A stretch of 34,732 nt of DNA from Arcicella sp. (GCA_025354645.1 JANXML010000100.1:1-34732); one strand, 5' to 3'; counted from the first letter of the stretch, positions 16,836 through 25,399 are shown. Made by a program: numbers and translations. Notes: generated by a model not told the origin, from the sequence alone.

Positions 16836-19319
16836 TTGAAAAAATTATTTCTTTACATATCATTGTTCCTTTCTATACTCTTCGTTTCGAGTTGTTCACC
16901 TAAAAGTGTTTTGACTGAGCCACTTTTATCATCTCAAACATTCAAAGGTAACAAAATCCTTCCCAAAGAAAGATTAGAAGCACTTTTACCCCAAAAACCA
17001 AACAAGAGACTTCCTATCATTCCATTAACCCCTGGGCTATATTTTTACCGCCTTTTTTCAGCAAAAATTCCCCCATTTACATACAAATCTTATCAAGAAA
17101 AAAAGATTATTTGGCAGAGAGAATTAACGAAGGTAAATGAAGATTTTGACCAAGTAAAAGGAATGGATATTAATTCTCCTGAATATTTAAAATTATTCAA
17201 AAAGAAGGATAAAGTTGTTCAAAAACTTACTCAAAAGATAAATGAAGGCAATTGGGCAATGCGGACTTTTGGTGAACAACCTTCTTATTTCTATGAAGAC
17301 GATGCCATTAAAAATGTAGAGAAAGTGAAGACTTATCTCAAAAATCATGGGTTTTTCGGATATATGGTTTCATATAAAAAGGATTCAACTTTTTTTAATC
17401 GAAAAGGAATTGATGTAACTTATTTAGTGAATGAAGGCATTGCTTACCCTTTCAAGTCAGTGGATTCGGTTGTGGTGGGAGATAGAACTATAAAAGAAAT
17501 TTTAAGAGCAAATCAACAAAAAAGTTTTTTAAAATTGGGGGAAAGATTAGAAGTGGAAAAATTGAACGAAGAAAAAAATCGCATCGAACAATTATTAAAG
17601 AATAGTGGCTATTATAATTTCAACAAAGAAAATATTACCATTCGAATAAACGATATTGATACGGCTAATATTGGTGGCATCGAGGCAATCACTTTCATTC
17701 CTAATCCTTCAAGACCACCTCAAAATCCAAATTATAATCGAGCATATCCCATCAATAAAGTAACTTTTATCTCGGATGCAACTTCCGCATTTATAAAAAA
17801 CCCAAATGTCGATACAATTTATTATAAAGATATTCAATACATTTTTGTTAATAAACGGTTCTCTACCAAACTCTTGGACTCAAAAATTGATATTCGCCCG
17901 AATGATTTGTACCGATTGAAAAACCGTTTACAAACAGAAAAAAACCTTTACGGACTCGACCAATTTCAATTCAATCGAATAAGTTTTGATACAACTCGTG
18001 GACTTTTAAATGCAACTATTTACTCAAAACCATTAGATAAATATCAATTCACAGCAGAAACAGGAGGCAGTCTTTTTCAATCAGTTTTGGGACCCTTTTT
18101 TACAACTTCTTTGAAAATTCGGAACATTGGAGGCAGTGCAAGCTCTTTGGAGAATAATATAAGATTCGGATATGAAGCACAAACTGGATTTTTTAATACA
18201 GGCTCAGTTAGTAGAAATTTAGAATTAGCCTTGAATAGTTCCTTAATAATTCCTAAAATTTTAGCTCCAAATTTCATTGCACAACGATTAAACGCATTAA
18301 CGCCCCAGACCCGAATAGGCGTTGGAGTACAATATACCGACCGACAAGAATATAGTAGGTTAAACTTTAAAATTAATGGAGCCTATCTTTGGCGACCCAA
18401 TCCAAAGCAATTTTGGCAAGTATCTTTGGTTGATTTAAACCTAATTTTTACAAATAATCAAACTAAGGAATTCATAGGTTACCTTGAAGATTTGCGGAAA
18501 AAAGGGAACAATTTAGGGCAAAGTTTTAATAAATCTTTCGTCTCGACCATTAATGCTTCCTACACCTATACGGATGATCCATACGGACAAATTACAAGAG
18601 GAAGATATTTAAGAATATTAGTAGAATCTGGGGGAACAACATTAAATTTCTTTCCAAAAGGGCGAATTGGCTTCATTTCGAGCCTTTATGATAGTTTACA
18701 ATTTTTTAAATTTGCAAGAGTGAATCTCGATTTTAGGCAATATATTGGAGTAGGGCTAAGGAAAAAATCAAGTTTCGCCTACAAAATCAACGCTGGATTT
18801 GCCTATTCGTATGGAAGCGAACGAAATTTGCCTTATGAAAAAAACTTCTTTATAGGAGGACCCAGTAGCATCCGTGCATGGCGACCAAGAACTCTTGGAC
18901 CTGGTTCAGATTCAACTTCTCAACTTTTAGATAAACCTGGAAGTATTATCTTAGAAACCAGTGCAGAATATCGTTTTAAGATACTAAGATTTTCGGGAGA
19001 TTACAATTTGAATGGTGCATTTTTCGTGGATGCGGGTAATGTGTGGCGTTTTCAAGGGCAGAATACGGAAGGAACAATTGGAAGTGATTTCCAGTTTAAT
19101 CGTTTTTATAAAGAAATTGCCGTAGGAACAGGCTTTGGCGTAAGAATAGATCTATCTTTTTTTGTAATACGTTTTGATGGAGCAGTAAAAGTGATAGACC
19201 CGTCACAGGTTGAGGGGAATCGTTGGGTGTTGTTTAAAGATAACGAAAATTTTAGGGGAAACATTAAAAATAATGGAAATCCGTTGGTTTTCAATTTTGG
19301 GATTGGCTATCCATTTTAA
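16836..19319 (+). CDS. tamL: BamA/TamA-family outer-membrane lipoprotein, TamL-like
   Basis: An 827-residue outer-membrane protein of the Omp85 superfamily. The start is TTG at 16836, giving KKLFLYISLFLSILFVSSCSPKS: a lipoprotein signal peptide with the acylated cysteine in VSSC. Lipid anchoring marks the Bacteroidota TamL subtype. POTRA-like modules follow (about residues 140-400; HGFFGYMVSY, GYYNFNKENITIRI). The C-terminal barrel from about 410 has SIRAWRPRTLGPG in the place of the VRG[FY] lid-loop motif and ends in aromatic YPF, as expected for an Omp85 barrel. It is thought to work with an inner-membrane TamB-like protein in envelope assembly; no tamB is in the window. The phosphatase gene follows after 13 bp. 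Confidence 0.9.
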   Translation: MKKLFLYISLFLSILFVSSCSPKSVLTEPLLSSQTFKGNKILPKERLEALLPQKPNKRLPIIPLTPGLYFYRLFSAKIPPFTYKSYQEKKIIWQRELTKVNEDFDQVKGMDINSPEYLKLFKKKDKVVQKLTQKINEGNWAMRTFGEQPSYFYEDDAIKNVEKVKTYLKNHGFFGYMVSYKKDSTFFNRKGIDVTYLVNEGIAYPFKSVDSVVVGDRTIKEILRANQQKSFLKLGERLEVEKLNEEKNRIEQLLKNSGYYNFNKENITIRINDIDTANIGGIEAITFIPNPSRPPQNPNYNRAYPINKVTFISDATSAFIKNPNVDTIYYKDIQYIFVNKRFSTKLLDSKIDIRPNDLYRLKNRLQTEKNLYGLDQFQFNRISFDTTRGLLNATIYSKPLDKYQFTAETGGSLFQSVLGPFFTTSLKIRNIGGSASSLENNIRFGYEAQTGFFNTGSVSRNLELALNSSLIIPKILAPNFIAQRLNALTPQTRIGVGVQYTDRQEYSRLNFKINGAYLWRPNPKQFWQVSLVDLNLIFTNNQTKEFIGYLEDLRKKGNNLGQSFNKSFVSTINASYTYTDDPYGQITRGRYLRILVESGGTTLNFFPKGRIGFISSLYDSLQFFKFARVNLDFRQYIGVGLRKKSSFAYKINAGFAYSYGSERNLPYEKNFFIGGPSSIRAWRPRTLGPGSDSTSQLLDKPGSIILETSAEYRFKILRFSGDYNLNGAFFVDAGNVWRFQGQNTEGTIGSDFQFNRFYKEIAVGTGFGVRIDLSFFVIRFDGAVKVIDPSQVEGNRWVLFKDNENFRGNIKNNGNPLVFNFGIGYPF

Positions 19320-19332
19320 ATTAATTTTAACA

Positions 19333-19881
19333 ATGAAAAAGGTAATATTTTTTCTTATTGTTATTGCTTTTAGCTTTCGGATACAAGCTCAAAAGCCAAC
19401 CATAATATATTTGGTTCGTCATGCTGAAAAAGTGACAACCGACCCAAATGATAAAGACCCTTTACTCACAGAAAAAGGTCAAAAAAGAGCGTTGGATTTG
19501 GCAAAAAAATTAAAGAGACAAAAAATTTCTGCTATTTATTGCACTGATTATCAACGTATTAAATTAACGGTTCAACCTATTGCGGATAAGCAAAATATTG
19601 CAATCATAATTTATGAACCTAAGAATTTAAAAGGGTTTGCTGAGAAAGTTTTGCAGGATAATAAAAGCAAAAAGGTATTAATTATTGGACATTCAAACAC
19701 GGTCTTAGAAACGATTGAAGCGTTGGGCGGTAAAAGACCAGTTGCCTCTTTATCTGATAATGAATACAATTATTTTTTTACAGTGAAAATTTCTGAGGAA
19801 GGGTTGGTTGAAGTTGAATCTATGCGTTATGGTGAAGGAAATAGTGAAAATAATAACTTTGATACAATGAAGGGGAAATAA
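19333..19881 (+). CDS. Secreted histidine phosphatase (SixA/PGAM-like)
   Basis: A histidine-phosphatase-superfamily protein of 182 residues. I place the start at ATG 19333, which gives a clean signal peptide (MKKVIFFLIVIAFSFRIQAQ). The longer frame back to 19210 overlaps tamL in another frame. The catalytic RHAEK motif is at residues 29-33 and the second histidine is in IIGHSNT. Short members of this kind act on phosphoproteins or small phosphate esters. An exported location argues against a SixA-type phosphorelay role. The tight 13-bp spacing suggests co-transcription with tamL. Substrate unknown. Confidence 0.88.
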   Translation: MKKVIFFLIVIAFSFRIQAQKPTIIYLVRHAEKVTTDPNDKDPLLTEKGQKRALDLAKKLKRQKISAIYCTDYQRIKLTVQPIADKQNIAIIIYEPKNLKGFAEKVLQDNKSKKVLIIGHSNTVLETIEALGGKRPVASLSDNEYNYFFTVKISEEGLVEVESMRYGEGNSENNNFDTMKGK

Positions 19882-19925
19882 ATTTGAAAACTAAAATAAA
19901 TCTGCCATTCTGTCATATTTTTTCG

Positions 19926-19933
19926 TAAATTTG
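19926..19933 (+). promoter_or_regulatory. -7 box of miaB
   Basis: TAAATTTG is an exact TAnnTTTG match 28 bp upstream of the miaB ATG. A CTG about 20 bp further upstream may serve as a weak -33 element. Confidence 0.6.
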
Positions 19934-19961
19934 CCTTATAATTCACGACGCTTACAAAATC

Positions 19962-21383
19962 ATGAGAGACTTAGAAATACTTACAGAAACGGATAAAGAA
20001 TCCTTAGAATTGCCCCGCACGTCGTTAGAAGAGAATAATGTAACAGGCAAAAGAAAATTATACATTGAAAGTTATGGATGTCAGATGAATTTCTCTGATT
20101 CTGAAATAGTTACCTCAATTCTACAAGAAGGTGGATATTCCACAACTGCTAATTTTGAAAACGCTGATGTTATTCTTTTGAACACTTGTGCGATTCGTGA
20201 AAACGCTGAACAAAAGGTTAGAAATCGCTTGAATAATTTTGGTTATTTAAAGAAAAAACGCCCTGATTTGGTCGTGGGCGTGTTGGGCTGCATGGCTGAA
20301 CGTTTAAAAACGAAATTTTTGGAGGAAGAAAAAATCGTGGATATTGTCGCTGGACCAGATTCTTACCGAGACCTTCCAAACCTCCTTAGTGAAGCCGAAG
20401 ATGGACATAAAGCCATCAATGTTTTTCTCTCAAAAGAAGAAACTTATGCCGATATTTCCCCCGTTCGTTTAAATTCCAATGGCGTAACCGCCTTTGTTTC
20501 CATCATGCGTGGCTGTGACAATATGTGTTCGTTCTGCGTTGTGCCATACACCCGTGGTCGTGAACGTTCTCGTGATGTTTACTCAATTATTAAAGAATGT
20601 CAGGATTTATTGGATAATGGTTACAAGGAAGTAACGCTTTTAGGGCAGAATGTAGATTCTTACAAATGGACTTCAGAAGACGGCTTGGAGAAAGTGAATT
20701 TCGCACAACTTCTTGAAAGAGTGGCACTTATCAGTCCTGACTTGCGAGTTCGTTTTTCAACTTCACATCCAAAAGACATTACCGATGAAGTGCTTTATAC
20801 CATCAAAAAGTATGAAAACATTTGTAAATATATTCATCTACCTGCCCAAAGTGGAAGTAGTCGTATTTTGAAAATGATGAACCGCACTTACGACCGTGAA
20901 TGGTATATAAATAGGATTGATTCCATCAGAAATATTTTGGGCGAAGATTGTGGGATTTCGCAAGATATGATTGTTGGATTTTGTACTGAAACTGAGGAAG
21001 ATCATCAGCAAACACTTTCGTTGATTGAGTACGTAAAATATGATTATGGTTATATGTTTTCTTATTCAGAACGTCCTGGAACGCCTGCCGCCAAGAAATA
21101 CGTGGATGATATTCCTGCCAAAGTAAAGCAAAAACGCTTGGCAGAAGTGATTGATTTACAATTAAAATTGTCCTTGGAAAGAAATAATAGAGCCATCGGA
21201 CAAGTGCAAAAAGTATTAGTAGAGGGCTTTTCAAAGCGTTCAGAAGATTTTTTACAAGGACGAAACGACCAAAATAAAAAGGTGATTTTTCCGAAAGAAG
21301 TACATAAAAAAGGAGATTATGTGATGGTGAAAATTACGTCTTGTTCATCAGCTACCTTAAAAGGGGAACCCGAAAATTCTTAA
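19962..21383 (+). CDS. miaB: tRNA-2-methylthio-N6-dimethylallyladenosine synthase
   Basis: A radical-SAM methylthiotransferase that adds the 2-methylthio group to i6A37 of tRNAs reading UNN codons. The 473-residue protein has an N-terminal MTTase domain ([35 protein letters not shown], whose cysteines bind the second Fe-S cluster). The radical-SAM CxxxCxxC is at residues 185-192 ([16 protein letters not shown]). A TRAM domain lies at the C-terminus ([19 protein letters not shown]). It has its own promoter box. A Uma2 gene starts 11 bp after the stop. Confidence 0.96.
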   Translation: MRDLEILTETDKESLELPRTSLEENNVTGKRKLYIESYGCQMNFSDSEIVTSILQEGGYSTTANFENADVILLNTCAIRENAEQKVRNRLNNFGYLKKKRPDLVVGVLGCMAERLKTKFLEEEKIVDIVAGPDSYRDLPNLLSEAEDGHKAINVFLSKEETYADISPVRLNSNGVTAFVSIMRGCDNMCSFCVVPYTRGRERSRDVYSIIKECQDLLDNGYKEVTLLGQNVDSYKWTSEDGLEKVNFAQLLERVALISPDLRVRFSTSHPKDITDEVLYTIKKYENICKYIHLPAQSGSSRILKMMNRTYDREWYINRIDSIRNILGEDCGISQDMIVGFCTETEEDHQQTLSLIEYVKYDYGYMFSYSERPGTPAAKKYVDDIPAKVKQKRLAEVIDLQLKLSLERNNRAIGQVQKVLVEGFSKRSEDFLQGRNDQNKKVIFPKEVHKKGDYVMVKITSCSSATLKGEPENS

Positions 21384-21394
21384 ATTTAAAGACA

Positions 21395-21946
21395 ATGCAA
21401 AGATTCCAGGTACAACAAACGGATTTACCGTATTACACATATCAAGACTATAAAACATGGGAAAATCAGTGGGAACTCATTGGAGGTTTACCTTTTTCCA
21501 TGTTCCCATTACCGACAGTCAGGCATCAACGATTAAATAAATTAATTGTTAGAATCTTAGATAATGAATTAGAACGTAATGGTTGCGGTGATTGTGAAGC
21601 AATGATGCCAATCGACTGGAAAATTGATGAAAATACTATCGTTCAGCCAGATGCTTCCATTATTTGTTCAGAATTAGATGCAAAATATATCACGAATACC
21701 CCAAAACTCGTTTTTGAAATCTTATCTCCTTCCACTCGTAAGAAAGATTTGACAATAAAATTTGAATTGTATCAATTAGAAAGAGTTAAATATTATTGTA
21801 TAGTTGATCCTGAAAACACAGTTGCTACTATCTATCAGTTAATTGATGGAAGGTATCGCCAAGTATTTGAATCTCAGAATGATACCTATATTTTTATAAT
21901 TGAAGATTGCGAAGTAGTATTTGATTTTAGTAAAATTTGGAAGTAA
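21395..21946 (+). CDS. Uma2 family protein (second copy)
   Basis: A second Uma2/DUF820 member of 183 residues. I choose ATG 21395 (MQRFQVQQTDLPYYTYQDY), 11 bp after miaB, over the extended frame that overlaps miaB. Family features: QPDASIIC strand, KLVFEILSPSTRKKD (nuclease-core Glu and Lys) and KYYCIVDPENTVATIY near the C-terminus. Identity to the copy at 5553-6161 looks low, so it is not a recent duplicate. It is wedged between miaB and the sigma54 activator and is probably co-transcribed with both. Function unknown. Confidence 0.88.
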   Translation: MQRFQVQQTDLPYYTYQDYKTWENQWELIGGLPFSMFPLPTVRHQRLNKLIVRILDNELERNGCGDCEAMMPIDWKIDENTIVQPDASIICSELDAKYITNTPKLVFEILSPSTRKKDLTIKFELYQLERVKYYCIVDPENTVATIYQLIDGRYRQVFESQNDTYIFIIEDCEVVFDFSKIWK

Positions 21947-21951
21947 AACCT

Positions 21952-23286
21952 ATGCAAATTCAAGAATTACAATCCATAAAAGCTCGTTTCGGTATCATTG
22001 GAAATTCTCCCAATTTGAATCATGCCATTGAAGTAGCTGGACAAGTTGCCCCAACTGACATGACAGTTTTAATCACGGGTGAAAGTGGTTCTGGAAAAGA
22101 GTCTTTTTCTAAAATAATTCACAACCTTTCTGCTCGCAAACACGGTCAATTTATTGCCGTTAACTGTGGAGCAATCCCCGAAGGAACCATTGATTCTGAA
22201 TTATTCGGGCATGAAAAAGGAGCGTTTACAGGAGCAATTGATGCAAGAAAAGGCTATTTTGAAGTAACAGATGGCGGAACAATTTTCTTGGATGAAATTG
22301 CAGAAATGCCTCTTGGAACGCAAGCACGCCTATTACGAGTCCTTGAAAATGGAGAATTCATCCGTGTAGGTTCATCAAAAGTTCAAAAAACGAATGTGCG
22401 GGTAGTGGCGGCAACAAATATCAATTTGATGACTGCTGTTGAACGTGGAAAATTCAGAGAAGATTTATATTATCGATTAAATACTGTACCAATTTTCGTG
22501 CCTCCGCTTCGTGATAGAGGGATGGATATTGAGTTGTTATTTAGGAAATTCACTACTGATTTTGCGGAGAGATATCGTATCAAACCGATTCAATTAACAC
22601 CCGATGCTCAGCAAATTTTATTGTCACAAAGATTTCCAGGCAACATTCGTCAATTAAAAAATTTGGCAGAACAAATTTCAATTTTAGAGGTAGATGAGAG
22701 AATTATTGATGCTAATAAATTGACACATTATTTACAAATGAATAATGGACAGTCAATTAGTAATAGTCTGATTCGCAGGAATTTAGAAGACAAACAATCG
22801 GATAATTTTTCAGAAAGAGAGTTACTTTACAAAATTCTCTTTGATATGCGAAAGGACGTGACCGAATTGAAAAAGATGTTTTTAGAGGTATTAAAAAATG
22901 GGGAAATTAGTCCTGAAATATTGAAGGGAAATGAAGGTTTATTCCAGAATTTAGAACCTGAAAGAACATTTCAATATCAGCCGAATTTGAATCAGCTCGA
23001 AACAAATCCTACCCGAATTTTAAATGGACATAATAATTATCAACCTAATCCTGAATTAACAATTATTAACTACAACGGTGAAAATCAGGAAAATAAAAAT
23101 GGTTTTATAGACGTTACTCACGAAGCCGAAGAAGTATCTTTCTCACTCGAAAAGCAAGAGAAAGATATGATTATCAGGGCTTTACAGAAAAATAAAAACA
23201 AAAGGAAATATGCTGCACAAGACTTGGGAATCTCAGAAAGAACCCTTTACAGAAAAATTAAACAGTATGATATTGAGGAAGATTGA
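21952..23286 (+). CDS. Sigma54-dependent transcriptional activator without receiver domain
   Basis: A bacterial enhancer-binding protein of 444 residues. The AAA+ domain fills about residues 15-245: Walker A GESGSGKE at 43-50, the sigma54-contacting GAFTGA loop at 90-95, Walker B GGTIFLDE from 108 and FREDLYYRLN. A linker rich in Asn/Gln follows, and a Fis-type helix-turn-helix closes the protein (KRKYAAQDLGISERTLYRKIKQY). No response-regulator or other sensory domain precedes the ATPase, so its signal input is unknown. ATG 21952, 5 bp after the Uma2 stop, is preferred to a TTG at 21937 that overlaps that gene. A heptamer array begins 4 bp beyond the stop. Confidence 0.93.
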   Translation: MQIQELQSIKARFGIIGNSPNLNHAIEVAGQVAPTDMTVLITGESGSGKESFSKIIHNLSARKHGQFIAVNCGAIPEGTIDSELFGHEKGAFTGAIDARKGYFEVTDGGTIFLDEIAEMPLGTQARLLRVLENGEFIRVGSSKVQKTNVRVVAATNINLMTAVERGKFREDLYYRLNTVPIFVPPLRDRGMDIELLFRKFTTDFAERYRIKPIQLTPDAQQILLSQRFPGNIRQLKNLAEQISILEVDERIIDANKLTHYLQMNNGQSISNSLIRRNLEDKQSDNFSERELLYKILFDMRKDVTELKKMFLEVLKNGEISPEILKGNEGLFQNLEPERTFQYQPNLNQLETNPTRILNGHNNYQPNPELTIINYNGENQENKNGFIDVTHEAEEVSFSLEKQEKDMIIRALQKNKNKRKYAAQDLGISERTLYRKIKQYDIEED

Positions 23287-23290
23287 GTCA

Positions 23291-23388
23291 GTTATCAGTT
23301 ATCGGTTATCGGTTATCAGTTGTCGGTTATCAGTTATCAGTAAACAGTTATCAACAAACAGTTATCAGGCTTATGTAAACGGTTATCT
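23291..23388 (+). repeat. Heptamer array (GTTATCA class) between the sigma54 activator and lptE
   Basis: Fourteen consecutive units in unbroken 7-nt phase. GTTATCA occurs six times; variants include GTTATCG, GTTGTCG, GTAAACA, ACAAACA, GTAAACG and GTTATCT. The unit CAGTTAT/GTTATCA is like the heptamers called STRR in filamentous cyanobacteria (from memory). The array fills most of the gap before lptE. Confidence 0.9.
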
Positions 23389-23431
23389 GTCAGTTTTAAA
23401 TAAAGTCAAAAAACTATTCTTTAAATTCAAA

Positions 23432-23929
23432 ATGTTTACCGTTTACTGTTTACTGTTTACTGTTACCAGTTCACTGTTTACGAGTTGTTACACCTTCCGA
23501 GGGGCGAGTCTTGACCCAAATTTGAAGACAATTCAAATTCAAAATTTCCAATTTCAAACGGCAGGTGGACCTCCAAATTTGAGTTTGCAGTTTAATGAGA
23601 AGTTAAAAGAATATTTTCAGAGAAATACGTCCTTAAAAACTGCTAACGTTAATCCTGATTTGATGTTTGAAGGTGCAATCACAGGCTTTACAGTCGAACC
23701 AAAAGCAGCTTCTTCTGATGATAAAGGTGGTTTGAATCGCTTGACAATCACTATTTCAGTAAAATTTACTAATGCCAAAAACGACGAAAAAAGTTACGAT
23801 CAAGAATTTTCTTTTTACCAAGATTTTGCTCAAACTCAAACCATCACAGCCGTACAAGGTGAATTAGTACCCAAAATTTTAGACCAAATTGTTTTAGATA
23901 TTTTCAATAAAACCGCTGGGGAATGGTAA
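23432..23929 (+). CDS. lptE: LptE-family LPS assembly lipoprotein
   Basis: An outer-membrane lipoprotein that partners LptD in delivering LPS to the cell surface. The 165-residue protein has a lipobox cysteine at residue 19 (SSLFTSC), then YTFRGASLDPNLKTIQIQNF, characteristic of Bacteroidota LptE. I choose the ATG at 23432; the frame is open further upstream but only through the heptamer array. The signal peptide MFTVYCLLFTVTSSLFTSC is itself encoded by a heptamer array and shows a 7-residue period (FTVYCLL, FTVTSSL, FTSC). It lacks the usual N-terminal lysines, so a longer, non-AUG-initiated form (the preceding residues are KKLFFKFK) cannot be ruled out. The position between the sigma54 activator and the TPR/secG genes is the normal one in Bacteroidota. 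Confidence 0.88.
   Translation: MFTVYCLLFTVTSSLFTSCYTFRGASLDPNLKTIQIQNFQFQTAGGPPNLSLQFNEKLKEYFQRNTSLKTANVNPDLMFEGAITGFTVEPKAASSDDKGGLNRLTITISVKFTNAKNDEKSYDQEFSFYQDFAQTQTITAVQGELVPKILDQIVLDIFNKTAGEW
23434..23482 (+). repeat. Heptamer array (GTTTACT class) inside the lptE signal-peptide codons
   Basis: Seven 7-nt units in phase: GTTTACC, GTTTACT three times, GTTACCA, GTTCACT, GTTTACG. They start on the G of the lptE ATG and cover codons 1-17. Three heptamers equal seven codons, which explains the 7-residue repeat in the signal peptide. The unit is the inverse complement of the GTAAACA variant in the preceding array. Confidence 0.9.
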
Positions 23930-24010
23930 TTTTCGATGCGTCCGACGCTTCGGTTTGAAGTTCGTTTTTCGATACTTGGAAAATTATTCGTTATCTCACA
24001 AACCGAACTC

Positions 24011-24052
24011 AGAACCGAAAATCAAACATCAAAATCCGAACATTAAAATAAA
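24011..24052 (+). repeat. Heptamer array abutting the TPR gene start
   Basis: Six units in phase (AGAACCG, AAAATCA, AACATCA, AAATCCG, AACATTA, AAATAAA) end exactly at the base before the ATG at 24053. Further upstream, inverse-complement segments (CGGTTTG at 23951-23957 against CAAACCG at 23998-24004) could pair to give a hairpin. Confidence 0.65.
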
Positions 24053-24760
24053 ATGAATAAAGACGTATTTTCATATCTCGTTGCTCACCCCGTTAATCTT
24101 TCGATCTCGGATGTAAAAACGATGGAGGCGATTACTAAACAATATCCATACTGTCAATTAGGGCATACTTTATTGGCAAAAGGATTTCATACGCATTATG
24201 CAGAGGAATTGGCTTTCGAGAAAATTCGTCATGCTTCTGCCCATGCACTTAGTCGTAATGCACTACGCAAACTGATAAATGGTAGTTTTCGGAACGAAAT
24301 TAGTTCTACCTTACACCCGAAATTCGATTCAGAATATTTACGGAAGTTTACGGAAGTGCCTGCAAATCAAACCAGCAATTCTTCCGAAGATGACATAATT
24401 GAGCAAACAGAATTGATTTCTAATATTGATTTGTTAACTAACTCATCTGCTGTTGAAGATTTATTATTAGACGATATTGTGCAAAGAAAGCAATTACAAA
24501 ATTCTATTATTGATAGTTTCTTAATGAAAGATCCTGGACTTATTAGAACAACTAAAAGTCAATTGGAAGCAATGGGGAAACAGGAAGATTTATCAATTGG
24601 AAGTGCCAAATTAGAAAAAGGGATTGTGACTGAAAGTTATGCCAAAATTCTGACCATGCAAGGGCGTAGAGATAAGGCAATAGAGGTCTATGAGAAATTA
24701 ATTTTGAAATTTCCAGAAAAAAAGGCGTACTTTGTAATCAAAATTCAAGAATTGGCATAG
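24053..24760 (+). CDS. Hypothetical protein with C-terminal TPR, between lptE and secG
   Basis: A 235-residue cytoplasmic protein without signal peptide or membrane helix. The N-terminal part (VAHPVNLSISDVKTMEAITK, YPYCQLGHTLLAKGFH) recurs in Bacteroidota proteins at this locus but has no assigned function. The middle is acidic and low in structure (NSSEDDIIEQTEL). The C-terminal 40 residues are a good TPR unit (ESYAKILTMQGRRDKAIEVYEKLI, LKFPEKKAYF). Its place between lptE and secG hints at an envelope or export role, but this is inference from position only. Confidence 0.82.
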   Translation: MNKDVFSYLVAHPVNLSISDVKTMEAITKQYPYCQLGHTLLAKGFHTHYAEELAFEKIRHASAHALSRNALRKLINGSFRNEISSTLHPKFDSEYLRKFTEVPANQTSNSSEDDIIEQTELISNIDLLTNSSAVEDLLLDDIVQRKQLQNSIIDSFLMKDPGLIRTTKSQLEAMGKQEDLSIGSAKLEKGIVTESYAKILTMQGRRDKAIEVYEKLILKFPEKKAYFVIKIQELA

Positions 24761-24768
24761 GTTATGTT

Positions 24769-24857
24769 AGTTAAATAGTTAAAAAAGTTTTTCGGTTAAA
24801 AAGTTAAACTTTCAGAATTTTAACTTTCTAACTGTCAAACTTTGTAACTTTTAAACA
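24769..24857 (+). repeat. 8-nt-period array with inverted halves upstream of secG
   Basis: Octamers in phase: AGTTAAAT, AGTTAAAA, AAGTTTTT, CGGTTAAA, AAGTTAAA (24769-24808), then the inverse orientation TTTTAACT, TTCTAACT, GTCAAACT, TTGTAACT, TTTAAACA (24818-24857). The halves pair as a hairpin, best between about 24795-24808 and 24818-24832, with a short loop. The array lies 36 bp before the secG ATG. It is the only one here with an 8-nt rather than a 7-nt period. Confidence 0.75.
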
Positions 24858-24893
24858 TAATGAAATCCTTAAATTAATTAAAAAATAAACAAA

Positions 24894-25268
24894 ATGTTCG
24901 GAGCAGTTATCGTAGTTATTTGCATCATTGCAGTCTTATTAGTTTTTGTAGTATTAATTCAAAACCCAAAAGGCGGTGGTCTTTCTGGTGAATTTGGAAC
25001 GGCAGGTGCAAGCCAAATGTTTGGCGTACAACGCACAGGTGACCTTTTAGAGCAAATTACTTGGGGAGGAGCAATTACTATTGCGTTGTTAGTTTTAGCA
25101 ACAAAATTTATCACTCCTACTGAAACAGGTAGTGGTATTGAATCACAAAACGTAGAAGCTGCGAAGAGCAAAGCAGGTATTACTGCTCCAACAACGCCAG
25201 CACCAAACCCTACGGCACCAGCAACAAATCCAACAGCACCTGCAACACCTGCACCTGCGAAGAAATAA
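24894..25268 (+). CDS. secG: Preprotein translocase subunit SecG
   Basis: A small membrane subunit of the SecYEG export channel. The first helix is at residues about 2-22 (IVVICIIAVLLVFVVLIQ), then the cytoplasmic loop with the conserved NPKGGGLSGEFG and SQMFGVQR, and the second helix at about 58-72 (AITIALLVLATKF). A 50-residue C-terminal tail rich in Ala, Pro and Thr with repeats of NPTAPAT extends beyond the core. A strong terminator follows, closing the lptE-TPR-secG run. Confidence 0.95.
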   Translation: MFGAVIVVICIIAVLLVFVVLIQNPKGGGLSGEFGTAGASQMFGVQRTGDLLEQITWGGAITIALLVLATKFITPTETGSGIESQNVEAAKSKAGITAPTTPAPNPTAPATNPTAPATPAPAKK

Positions 25269-25286
25269 CTTTTAGTATTTAGTGAG

Positions 25287-25317
25287 AAAGGAGTGCTTTA
25301 ATCGGCACTCCTTTTTT
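25287..25317 (+). terminator. Intrinsic terminator after secG
   Basis: Arms AAAGGAGTGC and GCACTCCTTT pair perfectly around a short loop and are followed by T6. It begins 19 bp after the secG stop. Confidence 0.9.
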
Positions 25318-25343
25318 GTTGACATAATCTATTTAATGAGTAT

Positions 25344-25399
25344 GTCAAATCGTGTTTTGACTTAGGATTCAAATCATGATTTGTCAGAAAAACTGACAA
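25344..25399. promoter_or_regulatory. Cluster of three palindromes upstream of groES
   Basis: Three inverted repeats lie side by side: GTCAAA-N6-TTTGAC (25344-25361), the perfect 14-mer CAAATCATGATTTG (25370-25383) and TTGTCAG-N5-CTGACAA (25381-25399), the last two sharing three bases. The GTCA/TGAC half-sites recur. This is the expected place for a chaperone-operon operator. CIRCE (TTAGCACTC-N9-GAGTGCTAA) is absent. A TGGCAT at 25420 could be half of a sigma54 -24 element, but the -12 part does not match. Confidence 0.45.

Noticed and set aside
23291-23388. CRISPR array
   Set aside because: The repeats are 7 nt long, with no spacers and no cas genes nearby.
23210-23431. Long upstream extension of lptE overlapping the sigma54 activator
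   Set aside because: The extension is the heptamer array translated with a 7-residue period. The lipobox signal peptide starts at 23432.
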